From: Caldifarciminota bacterium
Lineage (GTDB): Bacteria; Hydrothermota; Hydrothermia; UBA1063; CAJXJZ01
NCBI GenBank assembly: GCA_027033555.1
Contig: JALVLE010000339.1
Span: forward strand, 1-8,053
DNA: 8,053 bases
Direction: 5' to 3'
This document shows, in pieces, positions 1-8,031 of this stretch (positions within the stretch are counted from its first letter, which is position 1; each line of letters starts with the position of its first letter). The notes beneath the pieces were generated by a model. It did not search any database. It saw only the letters and a list, made by a program, of their open reading frames with translations, and was not told where the DNA came from. The position numbers and the translations under genes were made by a program.

Positions 1-1352
1 ATTCTATTTAGCCAATAATATAAATAGACAAGTTTAAGTTTGTCTATAGTTCTTTCTACTCCCAAATATTCAAGATCTCCCACCCATATTACGTTCCTGT
101 TATTTAAACTCAGATTGTTTTTTTCAAAGAAAGGGGCTATTATTATCACTGTATGTGGATAATAAAACAATTGCCTGTTTCTTAGCCATCTTGTGAATTC
201 TTGATAAACTTTTTCCCCATCTCTTCCATATAAAGTTGAAATATATGCTGTAATATTTGTCTTTACGCTGTCTTTGACAATTTGAAGCGTGTCATTTACC
301 GGCAAAGATCGTGTATTAAAGAGCAAAAACTTGTATATATCATCAAGAAAAGCTTCCCTGGTTTCTGCACCCGATAATCTGAACATATAATGTGTGGTAA
401 ATATTGAAAAATCACCATGATTTTCAACAATTCTCTTTTCAAAAGTGTCTACAAAAACAAGGGTTTTAAGGAGTTTATTATGCGTTAGACCCTTTTTCCA
501 GCTTAAGTATCTGACAAAAGCATATGCTGGAACGAAATTATTTGCAGTATCCAGGAAAAAATCAGAAAAGTTTACTCCTTTATATATTCTGAATTTAACA
601 TTTTCATATAACCAATCAAGCAAATCATAACCTTTATACTCGTGGGATGTAAAAGTATATACATAATAAGCCTTCAAAAAAGGGGCAAGATATTTATTGC
701 CACCTTCAAACAAACTAAGTATGGTCTTAAGCGTATCACAAGGTTCTTTTGAAAAAATTATACCAGGCACACTGCCTCCTCCAAAATCGTACAGAATTTC
801 GCTATCACTCTGCACAACAATATACTCAATTTCAGAGGGACACGGCACGCTTTTACAGATTTTTTCTAAAAAAGAGTCCATTTCTTTAAAACACTTGAAC
901 ATATTTTTGCCTGCATATTCTTCAGGGAACCAATAATAGAACCCTAAATTTTCGTCTTTTAGCAGTCTATGGTTTCCCATCAGGAAATGGGAAGAATAAC
1001 CACTAATCCAGCCGTCTTTATATAATATCTTTAATGCTAAAAATCTATTTAAGGGGAACATGATAGATAAGAGGAAGACGCTGTCATTCAGCCGCGAAAG
1101 TGTGCCTAAATATGTAACCTTTTCCACTCCCGATGAAAATACCCTTTTTTTATAATATTTTAATACAATCCCATCAAGCAAATTTAAGGTATCCATCTTT
1201 TGGGAATTTAGCTCTGTTTTCAGATATTTTTCAGCTTTGGTTCTTAATAATTTTTTAGAGTTATCAGTACAACCGATATTATTTAAAAAAAATAAAACGG
1301 TAAGGAGTACGGTTAACCGGTTAACCGTACTCCTTGCGGCGCTCCACAGCAT
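1..1352 (-). CDS. Partial lipoprotein-like secreted protein, possible gluzincin-like fold without HExxH
   Basis: 450 codons remain open from the ATG at 1352 to the window edge, so the C-terminus is missing. The N-terminus reads as a lipoprotein-type signal: basic n-region (R7, R12), hydrophobic core LTVLLTVLFFL (13-23) and Cys28 in NNIGC, a weak lipobox because Asn is at -3. The mature part is rich in aromatic residues. Residues 176-285 follow the layout of peptidase-MA-like gluzincins: IEYIVVQSDSEIL ... VPGIIFS (176-201), a helix FLKAYYVYTF (225-234) where HExxH would be expected, DWLYEN (246-251) like WLSEG, and PAYAFVRYLSWKKG (275-288). A catalytic motif is not visible, so a non-enzymatic envelope role is inferred with low confidence. 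It starts 7 bp after the previous stop with only a distant AAGG, suggesting coupled translation. A terminator-like palindrome lies within its signal-peptide codons. That this is a real gene is well supported; its function is unknown. Confidence 0.75.
   Translation of the reverse strand, partial: MLWSAARSTVNRLTVLLTVLFFLNNIGCTDNSKKLLRTKAEKYLKTELNSQKMDTLNLLDGIVLKYYKKRVFSSGVEKVTYLGTLSRLNDSVFLLSIMFPLNRFLALKILYKDGWISGYSSHFLMGNHRLLKDENLGFYYWFPEEYAGKNMFKCFKEMDSFLEKICKSVPCPSEIEYIVVQSDSEILYDFGGGSVPGIIFSKEPCDTLKTILSLFEGGNKYLAPFLKAYYVYTFTSHEYKGYDLLDWLYENVKFRIYKGVNFSDFFLDTANNFVPAYAFVRYLSWKKGLTHNKLLKTLVFVDTFEKRIVENHGDFSIFTTHYMFRLSGAETREAFLDDIYKFLLFNTRSLPVNDTLQIVKDSVKTNITAYISTLYGRDGEKVYQEFTRWLRNRQLFYYPHTVIIIAPFFEKNNLSLNNRNVIWVGDLEYLGVERTIDKLKLVYLYYWLNR
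1285..1335 (-). terminator. Intrinsic-terminator-like hairpin inside the start of the lipoprotein gene
   Basis: In the direction of transcription a perfect 17-bp inverted repeat (1335-1302) is followed after four bases (ACCG) by TTTTATTTTTTTT (1297-1285). This resembles a rho-independent terminator or attenuator and points the same way as the genes. It overlaps codons 6-23 of the lipoprotein gene. The plus strand lacks a T-run after the repeat. The four-base spacer is longer than in strong terminators, so partial termination is as likely as full. Confidence 0.55.
1302..1335. repeat. Perfect 34-bp palindrome
   Basis: Each arm is AAGGAGTACGGTTAACC or its complement, with no central spacer. The core is two tandem copies of the 8-bp palindrome GGTTAACC. 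The arms also hold a Shine-Dalgarno-like AAGGAG and its complement CTCCTT. In RNA it would form a long hairpin with a small CCGG or wider loop; in DNA it could also be a two-fold protein binding site. Confidence 0.95.
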
Positions 1353-1359
1353 TTTAATT

Positions 1360-2685
1360 TCAGGCCTTAATCAGACTTATAACACCGAACCCGCCAAGAT
1401 CCTGTATTTTTTCAAGCTCAACCGGATTAATTGTTTGTACTTCTATCATTTTATCAAGTCTTTCAACTATAGTTTCGTCAGGATACGCCCCAATGTATAG
1501 CGCACTCTTAATCTCCCCACCCATTGTTACTACATTACTTGGTAACAATGCATCTCCAACATTCGGTGAAACACCTACTGGCTTTGAGTCAAGTAAAGTA
1601 AACTGTGCTTCCGATTCGTCTTTTATATCTGCGAAATAATTTCTTCCCACAGAAGCCAATTTATAGGTACCTGCCTTTTTGTCAATTTGAACCAGAATTA
1701 AATTGTATTTTGGCCCCCTTAAAGCTACATAATCTATGTAGAGATAAATCTGATCAAGCATACTTTCCAGACTTATATCTTCCTTTATCGCTCTTGTCGC
1801 TGCCTCATGGAGCATCACAGCTCCCAAAAAGGAATCCGTGGTCTCCTTTGATGCAGAAACAAAACCATAAACCATGTCTTTGGTACGTTCTTTTAAAAAC
1901 GGTAATAGAATCATGCCTTCCTTTGCATAATGTTCAAATTCAAGACCGGCTGAATTAGATTGAGGAAATTGTGTCTTTTTTACCATTCCCTTCACAAGTG
2001 AAACATGCTCAAAGGTATCTGAATTGGTGATAACAATGCGCTCCAGCATGTCTTCTGGATAGGCTACTCCTCCTTCTACACTGATCAAAGCTATCAGGAC
2101 TATTATTATGATCAGAGAAAGCGCAATTCCAGACCATAAATAGATTTTCTTTTTAAGAGCAGCAAATGCAGCATACTCTTCCGAAGTTATTAAATCATCA
2201 CCGGCTGCTACATATATACTCCCTAACCTTGCCTTTATTCCTTCAGGCATGATAGGAATACCTATCTGGTATATGGTTTGGTTGCCTTTTTTTATCTTTC
2301 CAAACGCTATTGTAGTGCCTGTCTGTCTTAACCAGGCTTCTTTGGGTCTAAAGTACTGGTCTCTTATCTTAATTCCCGCCTTTCCAATTATTCTGTCGTT
2401 TTTATCCACAACAATAGCATACTTTAAACCCTTGTATGACTGGAGGAGATTGGAGAGCTGCCAGGTTATACCTATTTCGTCGCCCGCAGTAAGGAGCTCC
2501 TTCACAGAAGATGCTGCGGTCTGAGCTATCATGGTAATTCGTTGTTTTATGGTATTCTCCTTCCATCTATTTTCATAGGAGGAAAGCGCTAAACTTTCCA
2601 TAATAATTGCTAAAATTCCAACTATTAAAATTATTACCACAAATAAGAGGATGGAACCTGTCTTTGATTTTTTATTACTTGCCAT
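1360..2685 (-). CDS. Two-TM sensor-like protein with degenerate SpoIIE/PP2C-like cytoplasmic domain
   Basis: 441 aa. Not a standard Tad component. A short basic N-terminus precedes TM1 (about 11-32). Residues 33-180 would be outside the membrane and look like a single Cache/PAS-type sensor (helix 40-64, then YAIVVDKNDRIIGKAG and IYQIGIPIMPEG). TM2 is about 181-203. The cytoplasmic part 204-441 follows the pattern of a SpoIIE/RsbU-type PP2C phosphatase: FVSASKETTDSFLGAVMLHE (275-294) where the family has DxSGHG...A, NLILVQIDKKAGTYKLASVG (328-347), KPVGVSP (368-374), ALYIGAYPDETIVERL (395-410) where LYTDGxxE is usual, and a final GGFGVISLIK (431-440) where DDxTLLVL is usual. All three metal-binding Asp sites therefore appear lost, so catalysis is unlikely. 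The start is supported by AAGGAG 8 bases upstream. The gap to the fused CpaE-CpaF gene is 15 bp. The PP2C relationship is pattern-based inference. Confidence 0.75.
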   Translation of the reverse strand: MASNKKSKTGSILLFVVIILIVGILAIIMESLALSSYENRWKENTIKQRITMIAQTAASSVKELLTAGDEIGITWQLSNLLQSYKGLKYAIVVDKNDRIIGKAGIKIRDQYFRPKEAWLRQTGTTIAFGKIKKGNQTIYQIGIPIMPEGIKARLGSIYVAAGDDLITSEEYAAFAALKKKIYLWSGIALSLIIIIVLIALISVEGGVAYPEDMLERIVITNSDTFEHVSLVKGMVKKTQFPQSNSAGLEFEHYAKEGMILLPFLKERTKDMVYGFVSASKETTDSFLGAVMLHEAATRAIKEDISLESMLDQIYLYIDYVALRGPKYNLILVQIDKKAGTYKLASVGRNYFADIKDESEAQFTLLDSKPVGVSPNVGDALLPSNVVTMGGEIKSALYIGAYPDETIVERLDKMIEVQTINPVELEKIQDLGGFGVISLIKA

Positions 2686-2693
2686 AATTTCTT

Positions 2694-2699
2694 CTCCTT
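2694..2699 (-). promoter_or_regulatory. Ribosome binding site of the two-TM PP2C-like gene
   Basis: The minus strand reads AAGGAG eight bases before the ATG at 2685, in the 15-bp gap after the CpaE-CpaF stop codon. It supports the chosen start and independent initiation of this gene. Confidence 0.8.
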
Positions 2700-2700
2700 G

Positions 2701-5031
2701 TTATCTCCTAAACAAAAGATGCTGTATTTCAGGATCTGGGTTAAATATGTCATTGGGTAATTTAATGCCTTTGTACTTAATTTCTTCAATACACATAGGT
2801 CTTACTCCTGTGGCAGAGAATTTGCCTATGACTCTTCCCTTTTCATCAAAGCCAGTCTGGCGAAATACAAATATATCCTGCATAGTAATCATATCACCCT
2901 CCATCCCGGTTATCTCTGATACAGATGTAACTTTTCTGGAACCATCCCGCAGCCTTGAAAGCTGCACTATTATATGTATTGCTGAAGCTATCTGCTGCCT
3001 GATTGCTTTACTTGGGAGCTCCATACCAGCCATCATAATCATGGTCTCAAGCCTTGACAATGCGTCTCTGGGACTGTTAGCGTGTACAGTGGTCATAGAA
3101 CCTTCATGACCTGTATTCATAGCCTGTAACATGTCCAGAGCTTCGGGACCACGACACTCTCCCACTATGATTCTATCGGGCCTCATACGCAAGGTATTTA
3201 TTACAAGGTCTCGTATGGTAACTTCACCCTTTCCTTCAATGTTGGGTGGCCTCGCCTCAAGACGTACAACGTGTTCCTGTTGTAACTGTAATTCAGCTGT
3301 GTCCTCTACTGTTATTATACGCTCGTCGTTGGGAATATACCCGGAAAGGAGATTCAAAAACGTCGTTTTACCTGTACCTGTACCTCCTGATATTAATATG
3401 TTTTTCTTGGCTATAACAGCAGCTCTTAAAAACTCAAGTATTTCTTTAGTTACAGATCCCAGAGCGATAAGATCCTCAGCTTGAAGTTTTTTCTTGGAAA
3501 ACTTTCTTATTGTAACTGTTGGCCCATTTAGAGCGAGCGGCGGGATGATAACATTTACACGTGAACCGTCGGGCAAACGAGCATCTGCATAGGGCATAGC
3601 TTCATCTACTCTTTTTCCAAGTGGTGATAAAATTCTGTCAATAATAACCATCAACTGGTCAGTATTTAAAAACTTGGTATCGGTTTTGTAAATTTTACCT
3701 TTTCTTTCTATGTAAATATCATAGGGTCCATTTACCATAATTTCTGAAATATCGGGGTCTTTAAGTAACGGTTCTAGCGGACCATATCCCAGTGCCTCAT
3801 CAAGTATTTCTTGAACAAAGCGCCTTCTTTCACTTACATCAGTAATATTTATATGCAATCGCTCCATGAGCTCTATTACAAGAGACTCCACACGTTCTCT
3901 AAGTTGCTCTCTTCCTTTTTCGTCTTTGAAAACATTCTGTACCTCCACCCAATTAACCTCTACCATCAAGGCACGATGTATATCCTCTTTCCACTTATGC
4001 CATTGTTTTTCTTCAACCTGAAACTCGTTTTCCTTGACCTCCACTCCCGCAAGGGTTGAAAGCGTGCTATCAGTCTCTTCCACATGCGGCGCACTCTCTG
4101 TTTCTATCGCCCCTATACCTGTATCCTCTACCATAAGCTGCATAGCCTCCTCTAAAGCAGCATCAAGGTCCGACACCGTGCTGGATGGTTTTGACGTTTT
4201 TTGGGGTTTTTCTTTCTTTTTTGATTTTCCTCCTCCAAACAGCGAAAACCTCTTTTTCTTTTCTCCTCGCAGGCTTCTCAGAAGATCTTCCTCAGTGACC
4301 TCTCCCTTTATGTATGCCACAAGCTTCTGGAGACTTTTGGTGGTCTGGCTTCCACTTTCCAATTCCACATAGGGGACTCCTCTATCAAGAGCTTCCACTG
4401 CCTTTTCGCCAGCGTAAGGAACCTCAAGGATTACCTTATACGGATTTGCAAGTTTTATTATGTCCTGTGTGTCTATTGTGGACACTTCATGTGTATGATT
4501 TACTATGATTTTTACCTTCTCAGGTGGAAAATAGTGATGTTTTAAAATTGAAATTTTGCCCTGAAAGGCGTTAAATGAATGTAAATCGTTTGAAAGGACA
4601 AAAAATACCTCATCTACAAGCTCTAATAGCTGGGTGGTTAAAGGATTTAACTGATTGATACCATCAAATAAACCATACGTAAACTCAAGAGCGTGCAAGG
4701 CTGATACAAAGGTCATAATGGAGGCAGGAGTAAGATTAACAAGTTTTCTTCTTGGCACAGGAGGAGAGGATAGCAGCTTCAGTTTATTATTTTTGGGATA
4801 AGAGCTTATATAATCAACCAGAGGGGGTTTTTCACCTTTCTCAAAGCGGCTGAGCAGTTCTACAAGATCACCTTTTACATTAATGTTCAGAGTCATAGCC
4901 AGGTCCGCACGTTCAAACTGTGTATCAACAAGCAACACCGGCTGCTTCAATGCAAGCAAAATTCCGGTGTTAGAAACCAGAAATGTGGCTCCAACACCTC
5001 CCTTACTTTGTAAAAACGCTATCTTCTTCAT
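2701..5031 (-). CDS. cpaF: Fused CpaE/TadZ-like ATPase and CpaF/TadA secretion ATPase
   Basis: 776 aa with two machines in one chain. Residues 1-245 are a MinD/ParA-type domain of the CpaE/TadZ group: deviant P-loop SKGGVGAT (9-16), with Ala where MinD/ParA have the second Lys, [18 protein letters not shown] (32-49) and NILVPYAG-like ending [19 protein letters not shown] region at 203-222. No N-terminal receiver domain is present. Residues about 255-345 are a linker, first Lys-rich, then acidic. Residues about 345-776 are a full Cpa[22 protein letters not shown] (415-435), Walker [10 protein letters not shown] (549-557), Asp box TVEDTAE (574-580), Walker B IIVGE (621-625) and His box TTVHANSP (647-654). 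CpaF hexamers hydrolyse ATP at the inner membrane to drive pilin assembly. It starts 4 bp after the secretin stop with only a weak GGG site, suggesting coupling. The reading frame is uninterrupted across the junction. The symbol covers the C-terminal half only. Confidence 0.95.
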   Translation of the reverse strand: MKKIAFLQSKGGVGATFLVSNTGILLALKQPVLLVDTQFERADLAMTLNINVKGDLVELLSRFEKGEKPPLVDYISSYPKNNKLKLLSSPPVPRRKLVNLTPASIMTFVSALHALEFTYGLFDGINQLNPLTTQLLELVDEVFFVLSNDLHSFNAFQGKISILKHHYFPPEKVKIIVNHTHEVSTIDTQDIIKLANPYKVILEVPYAGEKAVEALDRGVPYVELESGSQTTKSLQKLVAYIKGEVTEEDLLRSLRGEKKKRFSLFGGGKSKKKEKPQKTSKPSSTVSDLDAALEEAMQLMVEDTGIGAIETESAPHVEETDSTLSTLAGVEVKENEFQVEEKQWHKWKEDIHRALMVEVNWVEVQNVFKDEKGREQLRERVESLVIELMERLHINITDVSERRRFVQEILDEALGYGPLEPLLKDPDISEIMVNGPYDIYIERKGKIYKTDTKFLNTDQLMVIIDRILSPLGKRVDEAMPYADARLPDGSRVNVIIPPLALNGPTVTIRKFSKKKLQAEDLIALGSVTKEILEFLRAAVIAKKNILISGGTGTGKTTFLNLLSGYIPNDERIITVEDTAELQLQQEHVVRLEARPPNIEGKGEVTIRDLVINTLRMRPDRIIVGECRGPEALDMLQAMNTGHEGSMTTVHANSPRDALSRLETMIMMAGMELPSKAIRQQIASAIHIIVQLSRLRDGSRKVTSVSEITGMEGDMITMQDIFVFRQTGFDEKGRVIGKFSATGVRPMCIEEIKYKGIKLPNDIFNPDPEIQHLLFRR

Positions 5032-5035
5032 AGCC

Positions 5036-6430
5036 CTACATCTTTTTCTTTACATCTTTTATTATATGCAGGACATTTTCATACTTGTCCCACATTATCT
5101 CAAGGTCACTGAATATTTGTTTAAAGACCTTCAATTCAACCATTAGGTTACCAAAATAATTTTCAACATATATCTCATTAAGTTGCTGCCCCACCATCAT
5201 AGATTGGGTATCATAATTTATTCTTATAGTTTTTCCTCTATATTTAAACTGTATTTCGTTTTCTCCCTTCTTGACTCTGCATCCTAATATCTTTGCAAGT
5301 TCCCCTATAGGTACAAGGACAGTTTCTTCCCTTAATAGAAGCGGAAGCTCATACGTCTTTGACTCATATTTGCCCCATACCTCTACAAGAGAAAGAGACT
5401 TTGGCAAAATCACCGGAGTTACAAGGAATATAATCTCGCTATTTTCAGTTGTTTTTGTGCGCACACTGAAGAGTGTACCAATAAGCGGCAAAGATGATAA
5501 TATGGGAATACCTGTCTTTTTAATGGACGTCTTTGTGCTTATAAGTCCACCAAGTCCAACGGTCTCACCGGACCGCACTCTGACAGTGGCATATAGCTTT
5601 TTCTCCCTCACAGCAGGAATGGCATAACCCTGCGCCTGAACAGCATTTGCCCAATCCAGATCACTCACATCCGGCTGTATTGAAAGGACAATGTAGTTCT
5701 GCAGGTCAATACTTGGCCTTACACTGAGCTTTACGCCATAGCTTTTCCACTCTGTATTAACAGACCCAAGTGACCCTGAGGTCACTACTGGAATTTGCCC
5801 ACCAACAAAAAATGTGGCAGTGGAATCTTCAAGTGTTATTAAAGTAGGCGCAGATAATATTCGGGCTTTACCCTGTTCTACAAGTGCCCTCAGGGTCATA
5901 GAAATAGGTGTAAACCTCTTAATTGGGCCCACCTCGGTCAGCCCTGGAATGGGAATGGGATCTTCTTTTAAATTTAAGGCATCAACCCACTGAACTCCCA
6001 GATCGTTTTTCGCGGTTTTTAATATCTCCACCACATAGACTTTAACTCCAATAGTCCTCTTGCTACCAAGCACAACGCTGGTTGGATCAACCACCAGCTT
6101 AAACTCTGACTCAAGCCCATCTCTGGTTTTCACAATCAGGTTTGTGGCACCTGTATTCTTGGGAATTATTAATAGTTCATCAGGTGCAATTACATCAGCT
6201 ATTGCTATATCATCATTTCCTATTATAGCCCGCTTTAGCATAGGTATTTTCATCACATGAGAGAACCCCTGAATGAGTCTTATAGTAGGCGTTGGTGTTT
6301 CTTCACCCACTATAGCTCCACCAACTGCCTCTTCAGGAACCATCTCACCAGTTCCTTCTCCAAGCTGCGGAATACCTTCGTCAGGTAATTGAGACACAAG
6401 TAGACCTATTGCTATCAATATGCTTATCAT
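5036..6430 (-). CDS. cpaC: RcpA/CpaC-type secretin with C-terminal copper-amine-oxidase-N1-like domain
   Basis: 464 aa. It should form the outer-membrane channel of a Tad-type pilus or secretion machine. Residues 1-14 are a hydrophobic export signal, unusual in lacking Lys/Arg before the core. An acidic/Pro-rich linker follows. Residues about 48-116 match the pilus-secretin N-terminal domain ([20 protein letters not shown], then [16 protein letters not shown]). The secretin core spans about 126-342, with Vx[25 protein letters not shown], the VGLGGLI motif (291-297), [15 protein letters not shown] (307-321) and IIFLVTPVI (333-341). Residues about 362-457 are extra: [18 protein letters not shown] and the following strands resemble the copper-amine-oxidase-N1/stalk repeat. 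The ATG overlaps the previous gene's stop as ATGA, and a GGAGGTG site sits 4 bases upstream, so translation is probably coupled. The gene symbol is by family resemblance. Confidence 0.92.
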   Translation of the reverse strand: MISILIAIGLLVSQLPDEGIPQLGEGTGEMVPEEAVGGAIVGEETPTPTIRLIQGFSHVMKIPMLKRAIIGNDDIAIADVIAPDELLIIPKNTGATNLIVKTRDGLESEFKLVVDPTSVVLGSKRTIGVKVYVVEILKTAKNDLGVQWVDALNLKEDPIPIPGLTEVGPIKRFTPISMTLRALVEQGKARILSAPTLITLEDSTATFFVGGQIPVVTSGSLGSVNTEWKSYGVKLSVRPSIDLQNYIVLSIQPDVSDLDWANAVQAQGYAIPAVREKKLYATVRVRSGETVGLGGLISTKTSIKKTGIPILSSLPLIGTLFSVRTKTTENSEIIFLVTPVILPKSLSLVEVWGKYESKTYELPLLLREETVLVPIGELAKILGCRVKKGENEIQFKYRGKTIRINYDTQSMMVGQQLNEIYVENYFGNLMVELKVFKQIFSDLEIMWDKYENVLHIIKDVKKKM

Positions 6431-8019
6431 CTTCCACCTCCCAGGGCTTTGATATAATAATTTGTTTTTGACAGATAATACCTTGCCTCAGAATTCTGAG
6501 GATCAATTGCAAGTACTCTTTCAAAAATTGCTTTTGCTTCCTGATAATTACCCTGATAAAACAGGGTTTTACCCCTTGCCATAAGGGATTTTATATCAAC
6601 TTTTGGTTTTTGCTGTTTCTTTCTCGCTTTTGCACTTTGTGCTTGCTGTCTTAACAAATTCTGCCTGGCTTTTCTTTGGGCTTCCAGAGCTTTTAATCTG
6701 GCTGTGATTCTTTTAATAGCCACTTTTGCTTCCTGATCTTTGGGATAAAGGTCCACTATATTTTTCCAGTATTTAAGAGCAAGTTTATATCTTCCAAGTT
6801 TTTCCGCCTGTCTGGCACGCATTCTATACACCTTCACAACTCTATCAACTCTCGCAAGTATTTGTGTATAAATTCTTTTGACCTGTTTATCTGTAGAATC
6901 AATTGCTTTGGCAAGTAGTATTTCATTATAAGCATCCTTTAAAAGATTCCTTCTAAGTTTTTCTCTTGCATTCTTTATATGAATCAACAGCTCCCTGTAA
7001 GCACTACTCTGTTTGAGCCTCAAACCGAAGTTTATTCGTGGCATATCACCGGTAAGCTCTATGACTTTTTCTTTAGGCTCATACTTAGGTTTTGCCTCCA
7101 CCACAATAGTATACTTTCCAGGTGGCAAATGGAACACAAAACTCCCATCCCTCCTCACCTTAACTTCTTTGCCTGTTTCCTTAATATAAGCTCTACCAAA
7201 CCCTATGGGTAATCCTGTTACCCCGTCATATATTTTACCAAACACTATAACTTCAACTTTCTCTCTCTTCTTCCGTTTATACCCTTTGAACATCCTCTCG
7301 TATCTTAAACCAACTTCAAAGTAATCCACTTTAAAATAGGAAAAAGTATAGTCAGCATATTTAAGATTTACAACAGCTTCCAATCCGGGCATGAATCTCA
7401 AACCCAACCCGACATTTCTTTTCTTACTCGGCATAAATCCTTCCCAGTAAATACCCAGAGCACTAAAGGGCCTTAGTTCCACCCCCCAAAATCCGCCAAG
7501 TGTAGCTATCTCTGAATAATTCCAAGCAAACTTCCCAGTGCCCAGTCCACCTGTAATTGTAAGGAAGTCACCGATATGCTTAGTAAGGCCAAGATAAAAT
7601 GGAATGCGAGAAAATAGAGAAGCAACTGTGTCACTTGGTGTACCTTCTGACTGCAATTTTGAGTTCTTTAAGAAAGCATTGTCAATTCCAAGACTCACAG
7701 ATGGCATATTACCGGTTTCTCTCAGCAAGGTGTATTTCAAATTTATGAGCAAGCCAAAATCCAGTGCATAGCCTACACTCCCCTGAAAATTACCGATTCC
7801 CCCTCCAATAAGAAATCCAAACTTTCCGGGATAAACGCCTCTATATCTGGCTGCTATTCCATTGTCTTTTATTTTTCCAGCAGTAAACACACTAAAGTCC
7901 ATGACAGGCTTATTTTTTGGAAAATATACCCCCATTGGGACATCCATCACATTTCCGGGCTTAATTTGTGCAGATAAAACTCCTGTAATCACCAGCAAAC
8001 CCACTATGATCTTTTTCAT
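6427..8019 (-). CDS. Outer-membrane barrel / CarboxypepD_reg-like / TPR protein of a Tad-like locus
   Basis: 530 aa, no named family recognised, but three regions are visible. Residues 1-17 form a signal peptide (MKK, then IIVGLLVITGVLSA, cleavage near AQ). Residues about 30-245 are rich in alternating aromatic/Gly strands typical of an outer-membrane beta-barrel. Residues about 255-336 read as a carboxypeptidase-regulatory-like beta-sandwich (VFGKIYDGVTGLPIG ... DGSFVFHLPPGKYTIVVEA). Residues 340-530 are helical, with TPR-like units near 400-434 (LGRYKLALKYWKNIVDLYP) and 476-510 (GNYQEAKAIFERVLAIDP), separated by a Lys/Arg/Gln-rich stretch (440-475). The start is fixed by AAGGAGG five bases upstream and by the signal peptide. 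It is the first complete gene in the block and overlaps the secretin gene by 4 bp, so an outer-membrane or periplasmic role with the secretin is inferred. The TPR part may replace TadD. Barrel assignment is from composition only. Confidence 0.8.
   Translation of the reverse strand: MKKIIVGLLVITGVLSAQIKPGNVMDVPMGVYFPKNKPVMDFSVFTAGKIKDNGIAARYRGVYPGKFGFLIGGGIGNFQGSVGYALDFGLLINLKYTLLRETGNMPSVSLGIDNAFLKNSKLQSEGTPSDTVASLFSRIPFYLGLTKHIGDFLTITGGLGTGKFAWNYSEIATLGGFWGVELRPFSALGIYWEGFMPSKKRNVGLGLRFMPGLEAVVNLKYADYTFSYFKVDYFEVGLRYERMFKGYKRKKREKVEVIVFGKIYDGVTGLPIGFGRAYIKETGKEVKVRRDGSFVFHLPPGKYTIVVEAKPKYEPKEKVIELTGDMPRINFGLRLKQSSAYRELLIHIKNAREKLRRNLLKDAYNEILLAKAIDSTDKQVKRIYTQILARVDRVVKVYRMRARQAEKLGRYKLALKYWKNIVDLYPKDQEAKVAIKRITARLKALEAQRKARQNLLRQQAQSAKARKKQQKPKVDIKSLMARGKTLFYQGNYQEAKAIFERVLAIDPQNSEARYYLSKTNYYIKALGGGR
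6435..6441 (-). promoter_or_regulatory. Ribosome binding site of the secretin gene, inside the upstream gene
   Basis: The minus strand reads GGAGGTG four bases before the secretin ATG. It lies in the last codons of the barrel/TPR gene, where it encodes the closing Gly-rich residues. Together with the ATGA stop/start overlap it supports translational coupling and fixes the secretin start, since no other start codon with a site is nearby. Confidence 0.8.
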
Positions 8020-8024
8020 TTAAA

Positions 8025-8031
8025 CCTCCTT
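8025..8031 (-). promoter_or_regulatory. Ribosome binding site of the barrel/TPR gene
   Basis: The minus strand reads AAGGAGG, five bases before the ATG at 8019. It is a near-perfect Shine-Dalgarno match and decides the start. No promoter can be seen in the remaining bases up to the window edge. A TAA triplet at 8048-8050 could end a preceding gene, but its frame cannot be judged from so few bases. Confidence 0.85.

Noticed and set aside
634..645. HEYK in the lipoprotein as a zinc-binding HExxH motif
   Set aside because: The second His is absent and the spacing to the WLYE segment is too short for a usual gluzincin site.
697..936. Plus-strand open frame of 79 codons
   Set aside because: It is antisense to the continuous lipoprotein-like frame and lacks an upstream Shine-Dalgarno site.
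974..993. Short inverted repeat TTCCCAT / ATGGGAA with a 6-base loop
   Set aside because: Only 7 bp, internal to a coding frame, with no T-run; consistent with chance.
1194..1196. Alternative ATG (codon 53) as the lipoprotein start, leaving the palindrome as an ordinary intergenic terminator
   Set aside because: No ribosome binding site precedes it, and it would discard a convincing signal peptide with Cys28 that reads in frame across the palindrome.
2651..3109. Plus-strand open frame of 152 codons
   Set aside because: It lies opposite the highly conserved CpaF C-terminus and its product has no recognisable motif or ribosome binding site; it is an antisense shadow.
6551..6566. CCCTG / CAGGG inverted repeat
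   Set aside because: A 5-bp stem within the TPR-coding region, no regulatory context.
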